Under the pieces are notes generated by a model, which saw nothing but the letters and a program-made list of their open reading frames with translations, had not been told where the DNA came from and did no database searches. Shown here piece after piece: positions 56,723-64,000 of a DNA stretch of 64,000 nucleotides; positions within the stretch are counted from its first letter, which is position 1; every line of letters starts with the position of its first letter. The stretch covers positions 1 through 64,000 of the forward strand of contig CANFZC010000005.1 in assembly GCA_947451475.1 (NCBI GenBank), read 5' to 3'. Source of the stretch: Flavobacteriaceae bacterium (GTDB taxonomy: Bacteria > Bacteroidota > Bacteroidia > Flavobacteriales > Flavobacteriaceae). Both the position numbers and the translations under genes were made by a program.

Positions 56723-57700
56723 ATGTCAAAAATATTAACTGGAATTCAAAGCACAGGCACGCCTCACCTAGGCAATCTTTTAGGCGCCATTTTGCCAGCC
56801 ATTGAACTGTCAAGAAACCCCGCCAACGAATCGTTTCTTTTTATAGCCGATTTACATTCGGTTACCCAAATAAAAAAAGGGACAGAACTTCGTCAAAACA
56901 CCTATAGCACTGCCTCCGTTTGGTTAGCCTGTGGGTTAGACATCAATAAAGTGATTTTTTACCGTCAAAGCGATGTGCCGCAAACAGCGGAACTATCGTG
57001 GTACCTTAGCTGCTTCTTCCCGTTTCAAAGGCTAACCTTAGCACATTCTTTTAAAGACAAAGCAGACCGTCTGGAAGATGTAAATGCTGGATTGTTTTCA
57101 TACCCTATGCTAATGGCTGCTGATATTTTATTATATGATGCCGAATTTGTTCCCGTAGGGAAAGACCAATTACAACACATTGAGATTACGCGGGATGTTG
57201 CCGCACGCTTCAATCATCAAATGGGAGAGACCTTTGTGATTCCCGAATCTAAAATTGAACAAGATACCATGTATGTTCCTGGTACAGATGGTCAAAAAAT
57301 GAGCAAGTCCCGAGGAAACATCATCAATATCTTCCTTGATGACAAAGCCCTGCGCAAACAAATCATGAGTATCGAAACCGACAGCACACCACTCGAAGAA
57401 CCAAAAGATACAGAAACATGCAAAATATTTGGCATCTATAAATTGTTGGCTTCAAACGACCAACTTGCCGAAATGAAAGTGAAATACGCAAATGCCAATC
57501 GCGATTTTGGATACGGTCATGCCAAACAAATACTATTCGAACTTATCGTAGATAAATTTAAAACAGAACGAGAAAAATACAATTACTTCATGAGCCATCA
57601 AGAAGAAGTAGATATCCTGCTGAAACAAGGTGCTTCCAAAGCAGGTGCTATTGCTAATGGAGTCTTAAAAAAAGTTAGGGAAAAATTGGGATTTGAATAA
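56723..57700 (+). CDS. trpS: Tryptophanyl-tRNA synthetase
   Basis: 'GIQSTGTPHLGNLLGAI', 'DGQKMSKSRGNII' (KMSKS). Confidence 0.97.
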   Translation: MSKILTGIQSTGTPHLGNLLGAILPAIELSRNPANESFLFIADLHSVTQIKKGTELRQNTYSTASVWLACGLDINKVIFYRQSDVPQTAELSWYLSCFFPFQRLTLAHSFKDKADRLEDVNAGLFSYPMLMAADILLYDAEFVPVGKDQLQHIEITRDVAARFNHQMGETFVIPESKIEQDTMYVPGTDGQKMSKSRGNIINIFLDDKALRKQIMSIETDSTPLEEPKDTETCKIFGIYKLLASNDQLAEMKVKYANANRDFGYGHAKQILFELIVDKFKTEREKYNYFMSHQEEVDILLKQGASKAGAIANGVLKKVREKLGFE

Positions 57701-57731
57701 AATTTATACATTTGATAAAAATCTCTTTCCT

Positions 57732-58160
57732 ATGAAAAATACTGTTTTTGTTATTCTCTTATCACTTGTCTCTTTTGGAGCCTTTGCTCAAGACGAAATT
57801 AAAGAACTGAAATACACCGAAGAAAAAGCCCCAGAACTTTCTAAGGCTTTAGCTAAGGTTCAGGCCATAAACGCCTTTGGTTTCAAAAGCCATCTAATGA
57901 AATCCTTCGTAGTCAACTATGATTTAGGCTATACTAAAGACGAAAGCCCTGCAGGAGCCAAACAATATTTATTGATTTCTGATACCCAATTAGGGAAAGA
58001 AATGAAAACAAAACTATACAAAGTAGAAAACCTAATCAATATAGAAGTTCTTGAAATCAACGAACTTACAGATGGGTATGAAGTGCGAATAGCCCACGGA
58101 TTAGCTGAAGACCGCATTGAGCAAACCTTCATCCTTTTGATTCCAATAAAAAATAATTAA
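57732..58160 (+). CDS. Hypothetical secreted protein
   Basis: Signal peptide MKNTVFVILLSLVSFGAFAQ from 57732; a TACATTTG promoter-like element at 57707-57714 lies inside the track's N-terminal extension, supporting the later start. Confidence 0.7.
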   Translation: MKNTVFVILLSLVSFGAFAQDEIKELKYTEEKAPELSKALAKVQAINAFGFKSHLMKSFVVNYDLGYTKDESPAGAKQYLLISDTQLGKEMKTKLYKVENLINIEVLEINELTDGYEVRIAHGLAEDRIEQTFILLIPIKNN

Positions 58161-59260
58161 ACCGCTTCAAATAATTTCCCAGGCAAAGGTCGTATTACCC
58201 CTTTGAGTTCCATGTTTAAAAGAATAGAAGAAATTTTAAAAATCGGAAAACCACACTCGAGAGCAACTTCATCAAGGAGTTGCTTTCCGTTTTTTTGAAG
58301 GTAATCGTAAATACATTGTTCGTCTTGATCCAATGTAACAAAAAGTTGTTTCTGAATGGATTTTGTTTCCACAGTAGCTAATTCCCAATTCAATCCATAT
58401 ATTAAATCCGCTGCTGAAGTCAATAAATTAGCGCGCTGCGTTTTAATCAAATCATTACAACCCTGACTAAATTTATCCGAAACTCTTCCTGGAACCGCAA
58501 AAACATCTCTGCTATAATCATTAGCCATATTGGCTGTGATAATCGAACCCCCTTTTTCAGCACTTTCAATGACTATTGTTGCTTCACTCATTCCAGCTAC
58601 TATACGGTTTCTTCTAACAAAGTTTTCTTTGTCCGGATTCGAATTACTCCAAAACTCAGTCAAAAACCCTCCGTTTTGTTCCATTTTAGCGACATGCTTT
58701 TTATGCATCTTAGGATAAATTTGATTAAGCCCATGAGCTAAAACACCCACCGTTTGCAGGTTCTGCTCCATTGCAATTTGATGGGCCACAATATCTACTC
58801 CATAAGCAAATCCACTAACGATCACTGGATTGAATACCGCTAAATCCTCTATCAGATTTTTAGTGATCTCGGCCCCATAAGAGGTGATCTGTCTAGTGCC
58901 AACGATACTAATCATTTTCCGCTTTTGAAAATCAAAATTACCCGCAGCAAATAACAGTACTGGTCCATCGATACAATGCTTCAATCGATCAGGATACCGT
59001 TCGCTTTGATAATGCAATACGGTAATTTGCTCCTCTTCTATATAACGCAATTCTTTCTCTGCTTTCTCAAAAACCGTTTTATCTTTCAAATTCTTCTGCA
59101 GCACCGCACCAATTCCGTCAATAGCCTTGAACTGCGTCGGCTTTGCCTTAAATACATTTTCTGCCGACCCACAATGATTAATCAGCTTTTTGGCAACGAT
59201 ATCGCCTACCCCTTCGATCCGTAGTAAGGCTAAAACATGAAAAAGTTCGTCTGTATTCAT
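58157..59260 (-). CDS. dprA: DNA-processing protein DprA
   Basis: 'ISIVGTRQITSYGAEITKNLIEDLAVFNPVIVSGFAYGVDIVAHQIAMEQNLQTVGVLAHGLNQIYPKMHKKHV', 'VFAVPGRVSDKFSQGCNDLIK'. Confidence 0.96.
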   Translation of the reverse strand: MNTDELFHVLALLRIEGVGDIVAKKLINHCGSAENVFKAKPTQFKAIDGIGAVLQKNLKDKTVFEKAEKELRYIEEEQITVLHYQSERYPDRLKHCIDGPVLLFAAGNFDFQKRKMISIVGTRQITSYGAEITKNLIEDLAVFNPVIVSGFAYGVDIVAHQIAMEQNLQTVGVLAHGLNQIYPKMHKKHVAKMEQNGGFLTEFWSNSNPDKENFVRRNRIVAGMSEATIVIESAEKGGSIITANMANDYSRDVFAVPGRVSDKFSQGCNDLIKTQRANLLTSAADLIYGLNWELATVETKSIQKQLFVTLDQDEQCIYDYLQKNGKQLLDEVALECGFPIFKISSILLNMELKGVIRPLPGKLFEAV

Positions 59261-59348
59261 ATCACTAAATTACTACAAAAATATATAATTTTCTTTTGGA
59301 TTGTTAATAAAATTTGTGGATAATTTTTTGATACTACTATTGTTTCTC

Positions 59349-59356
59349 TAAATTTG
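59349..59356 (+). promoter_or_regulatory. Promoter (TTTG-N18-TAAATTTG) 5 nt upstream of the HU/SPOR gene ATG
   Basis: TTTG at 59327-59330, TAAATTTG at 59349-59356, ATG at 59362. Confidence 0.6.
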
Positions 59357-59361
59357 TCCAC

Positions 59362-60309
59362 ATGAAGATTGAACAATACATTTCCCAATTATTATACCGA
59401 TATCAATGTGTTACCGTGCCCGGTTTTGGCGCGTTTCTAACTGAATATCAATCGGCTCAATTGGATGAAAATGCACATTCTTTTTTTCCACCCAAAAAAT
59501 CAATTGCTTTCAATCCATTCATTAAAAACAATGATGGATTATTAGCTAATCACCTAGCGCAAGCAGAAAAAGTTCCCTACGAGATTGCTGTAAATGTGAT
59601 TAACAATGAAGTGTCGCTCTGGAAAACCAAAATTCAAGAGCTAGGACAATTTTCCGTTAAAAATGTTGGTGTGTTTTCTCTAAATCAAGAGAAAAATATC
59701 GTATTCGTGCCGGTAGACCAAATTAATTATCTAAAAGAATCATTTGGTTTAAGTTCGTTTGTTTCCCCTGCTGTTAAAAGAGAAATTTATAAGTATGAAT
59801 CTGAAGGGATTGAAGAAAAAGCGCCTATCGCTTTCACCCCCGAAAAAAGAAATCCATACAAACCATTGAAATATGCTGCTATCATTACTCTTTCCCTAGG
59901 TTTAACTAGCGCTATAGGTTATAAATTATACGATAATTACTTAGAACAAGTACAACAAGAAACCATCTTAGTACAATCCAATGTTCAGAAAAAAATAAAC
60001 CAAAAAATACAAGAAGCTACATTCTTCATTGAAAATCCTTTGCCAGCAGTAACCCTTACCGTTCCGTCTGAAAAAGCAAATACCCCTTACCATGTCGTGG
60101 CTGGCGCTTTCCGTTTAGAATCAAACGCCGAAAATGCCTACCAAGCGCTACTAAAGTTAGGCTTTAAAGCCAAAAGACTACCGGCCAACAATCACGGATT
60201 ATTCCCTGTACTTTACGGCAGCTACCCTTCCTATAACGAAGCACATGATGCCATGAAAAACATCAAAAAACTAGACAACAAAGACGCCTGGTTATTGATT
60301 CAAGAATAA
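59362..60309 (+). CDS. HU-CCDC81-like/SPOR domain-containing membrane protein
   Basis: N-terminal 'YISQLLYRYQCVTVPGFGAFLTEYQSAQLDENAHSFFPPKKSIAFNPFIKNNDGLLANHLA', single TM, C-terminal SPOR 'YHVVAGAFRLESNAENAYQALLKLGFKAKRLPANNHGLFPVLYGSYPSYNEAHDAM'. Confidence 0.9.
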   Translation: MKIEQYISQLLYRYQCVTVPGFGAFLTEYQSAQLDENAHSFFPPKKSIAFNPFIKNNDGLLANHLAQAEKVPYEIAVNVINNEVSLWKTKIQELGQFSVKNVGVFSLNQEKNIVFVPVDQINYLKESFGLSSFVSPAVKREIYKYESEGIEEKAPIAFTPEKRNPYKPLKYAAIITLSLGLTSAIGYKLYDNYLEQVQQETILVQSNVQKKINQKIQEATFFIENPLPAVTLTVPSEKANTPYHVVAGAFRLESNAENAYQALLKLGFKAKRLPANNHGLFPVLYGSYPSYNEAHDAMKNIKKLDNKDAWLLIQE

Positions 60310-60373
60310 TAAAATTATCCCAATAAATTGGGGTTTTTTTGGGGGTTGTACTTACCTTTGCCAAAAATTTGTT

Positions 60374-60883
60374 ATGTCTCCAAAACATCCTTCTGAATCC
60401 CTCACGATTTTGACCGATTTGGTCTTACCCAGCGAAACCAACCCACTTAACAATTTGTTCGGCGGTGAATTACTTGCCCGTATGGACAGAGCCGCAAGCA
60501 TCGCAGCTCGAAGACATTCACGCAGAATTACGGTTACCGCTTCAGTAAACCATGTGGCTTTTAACCGATCCATTCCACTAGGAAGCGTAGTAACCATAGA
60601 AGCCAAAGTATCCCGCGCCTTCAATTCCTCTATGGAAATATTTCTAGATGTCTGGATCGAAGATAGAGAATCCGGAATTCGCACCAAAGCCAACGAAGCC
60701 ATCTATACCTTTGTGGCCGTAAACGAAACTGGAAATCCTGTTGCAGTGCCACAAATTGAGCCCGAAACCGATCTAGAAAAAGTGCGCTTTGATGCCGCAC
60801 TAAGAAGAAAGCAACTAAGTTTAGTACTAGCCGGAAAAATGAGCCCGAACGATGCAACCGAATTAAAAGCACTGTTTATTTAG
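60374..60883 (+). CDS. Acyl-CoA thioesterase (hotdog fold)
   Basis: 'VLPSETNPLNNLFGGELLARMDRAASIAARRHSRRITVTASVNHVAFNRSIPLGSVVTIEAKVSRAFNSSMEIFLDVW'. Confidence 0.92.
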   Translation: MSPKHPSESLTILTDLVLPSETNPLNNLFGGELLARMDRAASIAARRHSRRITVTASVNHVAFNRSIPLGSVVTIEAKVSRAFNSSMEIFLDVWIEDRESGIRTKANEAIYTFVAVNETGNPVAVPQIEPETDLEKVRFDAALRRKQLSLVLAGKMSPNDATELKALFI

Positions 60884-60935
60884 TTTCTTTTTTTTGTTTT
60901 TAAAAAAGTAGTATATTTCTAAAAAATAAGCGACA

Positions 60936-62849
60936 ATGAAAACCACTTTAACATGGATGGGCTTGTTGTGTTTCTTTGTGTCAACTTCCTTTGCCCAAAA
61001 AAACATTGATCCAACTCCCGAAGACATCTCTCAAGCCAAAAAGCTAAGAGAAAAATACACTAAAGATGATATCGCCATCCTAGAAAGCGAAGAAACCATC
61101 AACTTCGATTTCAATAAAAGAGCTGGTAAAGTTACCGTCGACCACGACACCAAAGAACACTTGATGAACATCAACTATCGCACCGATATTCATAAATACG
61201 AGTTCTATGACAGCGAATCCAGTATCGCAACATTTGCCATAAAATACCGAAACGACAAAACCGCTTCTTTTTTTGTTAAGGACGAATTCTACAAAGACAA
61301 CGATTTATTTTACAATGATGCCAAAGTAAAATACATGACCGTAGATTTTCCAGTCCAAGGATATACCTACCGCTACGAAGTTGAAAAAAAATACGATGAT
61401 GTAAAATATTTCACCGTACTCTATTTCAATGACGAATACCCTGTCCTTAAAAAAACCATGACATTCGGTATTCCCAATTGGCTGGAAGTAGAGTTAAAAG
61501 AATTCAATTTTGAAGGCTTCAAAATCAATAAGTCTTCTCGTAAAGAAGGTGACATGACCTATATTACCTATACCATGGACGATGTGCCAGCTGCTTTTAA
61601 AGAGGATGAAGCGCCAGGCAGAAGTTACACCTACCCTCATATTATGGTGTTGGCCAAATCGTTTACCAAAGACGGCGTTCAAAGTACCTTATTCAAAACT
61701 AGCGACGATTTATACAAATGGTACAAATCGCTCATTGCAATGATGGCAGATGATACTAGTGTGATGAAAGCCAAAGTCGATGAACTCACCGCCAAAGCCA
61801 AAACAGACGACGAGAAAATCAAAAACATCTACTATTGGGTGCAAGACAATATCAGATACATCGCTTTTGAAGATGGTATCGCCGGATTCAAACCAGATGA
61901 ATCCAACCATGTTTTTGAAAAACGCTACGGCGATTGTAAAGGAATGGCCAATCTAATCAAACAAATGCTTAAACTAGCCGGTTTCGATTCCCGACTGTGC
62001 TGGATTGGAACCAAGCACCTCGCCTACGATTACAAAACACCTTCATTAGCCGTAGACAATCACATGATTTGTGCCCTAATGTACAAAGGCAAAAAATACT
62101 TCCTTGATGGTACCGAAAAATTCAACTCTTTCGGTGAATACGCTGAGCGAATTCAAAACAAAGAAGTCATGATTGAAGATGGTGATAAATACATCATCGA
62201 AAAAATCCCTACTACCACCTGTGAAGCCAATAAAGAACTCTTCAAAGCTACCCTTTCTATTGAAAACGAACATTTAGTAGGAACCTGCAATCATAATTAC
62301 ATCGGAGAAAGTAGAGCACAATTCCTCAACATCTACAATAGCTTCGAAACCAACAAAAAGAAGGAACGCCTGGATGGATATTTATCAAAGCAAGATAAAA
62401 ACATCTTGGTTTCCGACGTCAAAACATCCGACTTTCAAAACCGAGACACCAAACTCAACATTGACTACAAAATTGACATTGCCAACAAAGTATCTTCTTT
62501 TGACAATGAAATATACATTGACCTAGAATTCATGAACGAATACAAAGGATTTGCCCTAAAGGACCGTAAAGTAGATTACGAAATGGACTATAAAACGGCC
62601 TATGATTCTCAAATAAATTTGAAAATACCTGATGGATACCTGATTACTAGATTACCCTCTAACCTTTCCATCAAAGAAACCAACTTTGACGTCAACATTA
62701 CATTTGAAAAAACAGATAAAGAAATCATCTATAAAAAGTCTTTCATATTCAAAAATGGCTGTATCAAAGCGGCCGAAATAGAAAAGTGGAATGACTTCAA
62801 TAAAAAACTAATTGAAAATTATAACCAACAAATTACCATCTCTAAATAA
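60936..62849 (+). CDS. DUF3857/transglutaminase-like secreted protein
   Basis: Signal peptide; transglutaminase-like core 'VFEKRYGDCKGMANLIKQMLKLAGFDSRLCWIGT...AVDNHMICALMYKGKKYFLDGT'. Confidence 0.87.
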   Translation: MKTTLTWMGLLCFFVSTSFAQKNIDPTPEDISQAKKLREKYTKDDIAILESEETINFDFNKRAGKVTVDHDTKEHLMNINYRTDIHKYEFYDSESSIATFAIKYRNDKTASFFVKDEFYKDNDLFYNDAKVKYMTVDFPVQGYTYRYEVEKKYDDVKYFTVLYFNDEYPVLKKTMTFGIPNWLEVELKEFNFEGFKINKSSRKEGDMTYITYTMDDVPAAFKEDEAPGRSYTYPHIMVLAKSFTKDGVQSTLFKTSDDLYKWYKSLIAMMADDTSVMKAKVDELTAKAKTDDEKIKNIYYWVQDNIRYIAFEDGIAGFKPDESNHVFEKRYGDCKGMANLIKQMLKLAGFDSRLCWIGTKHLAYDYKTPSLAVDNHMICALMYKGKKYFLDGTEKFNSFGEYAERIQNKEVMIEDGDKYIIEKIPTTTCEANKELFKATLSIENEHLVGTCNHNYIGESRAQFLNIYNSFETNKKKERLDGYLSKQDKNILVSDVKTSDFQNRDTKLNIDYKIDIANKVSSFDNEIYIDLEFMNEYKGFALKDRKVDYEMDYKTAYDSQINLKIPDGYLITRLPSNLSIKETNFDVNITFEKTDKEIIYKKSFIFKNGCIKAAEIEKWNDFNKKLIENYNQQITISK

Positions 62850-62858
62850 CGCTAATTA

Positions 62859-64000
62859 ATGAAAACCAAATTATTATTCCTCTTGCTTTTTGTAGTGCAT
62901 CTAGCAAGTGCTCAAGACAAAAATGAAGTGAAAGATTTTTTCTGGGGCAAATCAGATGAATTCAAAAAGGCCAACACCGTACCCGATAAATGGAAAGACG
63001 AATCAGCGGTTATCATTCATAAAAAAGAATATTATAACTACCATAAATTCGGAATAAATGTAACCTATACCTCAGGAATCCGAAAAAGAATCAAACTACA
63101 AGACCAAGCCTCCGTTACCGAGTTTTCGCAGTTTTCTTATAAAAGTAAATTCTACTCCAATAAAGCTATGGGCAATTTTTGGCGCAGAGGCACAACGTTT
63201 GTAGGTATTAAAATCATAAAACCCGATGGTAAAGAAGTAGAAATCGATGCCACCAAAGAAGCCAAAGAAGTGAATGGCGAACAAAAAGTAGCCATCCCCA
63301 ATCTAGAAATAGGGGATATCATCGATTACTATTTCTATAGTGTCGAACCCTTCAAGTCCGTTATGGATTACAGCTTTGACCCAGTAGAAACGCCTATGGG
63401 AGACGTATACCCCACCATGGACTTAAGAATAGATCTAGAAACAGAAAATGATTTTTTTGTCAATTTCAACACCTATAATGGAGCTCCAGCGTTAAGTGAA
63501 ATCGAAACCAATAAAGGAGGCGAAAGACACTACCAATTATCCGATAAAGACATTCCAAAAAATGAATTTCCTCGCTGGTTCTATCCACTAGCCGAACTCC
63601 CATGCTACAAATTCCAAGTGATTTTTGCCCGCTCAGGTAAATTCGAAAAACTAGCCGACGGATTCTTATCCAAATCAGAAAAAATACTTAAAAAGACGGT
63701 TTCCAAAGACGATATTTTTGATTACTATAACGAAAAATTTGTTCCCAACGGTAACCTAGACCCTGTTAAAGACTTCCTAAAAGGAAAATCTTTTGCCAAC
63801 GATGAAGAGAAAATTAGAGAGGTATACTATTTCTGCCGCCACGACTTCTTAACGCGTTATTATGAAGCCATAGTGGTGAATAAAGCCAACATCTTCTACC
63901 CTTTTGAATATTATCAAAATGCAGTCTTCTTGCAAGACGAAGTGTCCTTCATCAACTACTTCATGTACTTCTTGAAAAAGAACAGTATCGATTATGATAT
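62859..64000 (+). CDS. DUF3857 domain-containing secreted protein (truncated by right window edge)
   Basis: ATG at 62859: MKTKLLFLLLFVVHLASAQDKNEVKDFFWGKSDEFKKANTVPDKWKDESAVIIHKKEYYNYHKFGINVTYTSGIRKRIKLQDQASVTEFSQF...; open to the window end, hence absent from the ORF track. Confidence 0.85.
   Translation, partial: MKTKLLFLLLFVVHLASAQDKNEVKDFFWGKSDEFKKANTVPDKWKDESAVIIHKKEYYNYHKFGINVTYTSGIRKRIKLQDQASVTEFSQFSYKSKFYSNKAMGNFWRRGTTFVGIKIIKPDGKEVEIDATKEAKEVNGEQKVAIPNLEIGDIIDYYFYSVEPFKSVMDYSFDPVETPMGDVYPTMDLRIDLETENDFFVNFNTYNGAPALSEIETNKGGERHYQLSDKDIPKNEFPRWFYPLAELPCYKFQVIFARSGKFEKLADGFLSKSEKILKKTVSKDDIFDYYNEKFVPNGNLDPVKDFLKGKSFANDEEKIREVYYFCRHDFLTRYYEAIVVNKANIFYPFEYYQNAVFLQDEVSFINYFMYFLKKNSIDYD

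Noticed and set aside
60630-60872. Arg/Phe-rich 80-aa minus ORF in the thioesterase gene
   Set aside because: Composition typical of an antisense reading; the CDS on the other strand is clear.
1-64000. Prophage, defence island or toxin-antitoxin system
   Set aside because: Searched the ORF list for integrase, terminase, restriction-modification, Cas, retron or TA signatures; none recognised. The window is mostly core metabolism.

Overview
The window looks like chromosomal DNA from a Flavobacterium-like Bacteroidota. Supporting signs are gldH, T9SS sorting and adhesin signatures, TAnnTTTG promoters and AT-rich composition. Gene density is high and about 60 protein genes are supportable. From left to right: the 5' part of a T9SS-type adhesin (minus strand, open at the left edge and absent from the ORF track); an OmpA/PD40 protein; a YncE-TolC-MFP-RND efflux cluster; tRNA-Leu(CAA); prs-rplY-pth; a compact trhO-trhP-ferredoxin unit; ricT-gldH-PBP1A; scoAB; class I fumarase; a SpmA/SpmB-type protein; an S8 protease with a T9SS tail; a heme-biosynthesis cluster (hemACDEFB and, divergently, hemH-hemJ) interrupted by a cytochrome c/NrfD/4Fe-4S/beta-barrel operon; recA; an ECF sigma plus a membrane-spanning beta-barrel partner; trpS; dprA; HU/SPOR; and tandem DUF3857 proteins (the last open at the right edge). 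The most interesting candidates are: (1) adjacent O2-dependent and prephenate-dependent tRNA U34 hydroxylase homologues that carry a near-duplicate C-terminal domain and are followed by a ferredoxin; (2) the NrfD/FeS/lipoprotein-cytochrome/beta-barrel operon, which lacks an obvious catalytic subunit; (3) an intergenic hairpin repeat family. I saw no CRISPR array, transposase, prophage or rRNA. All calls are from reading the sequence; no database searches were run.
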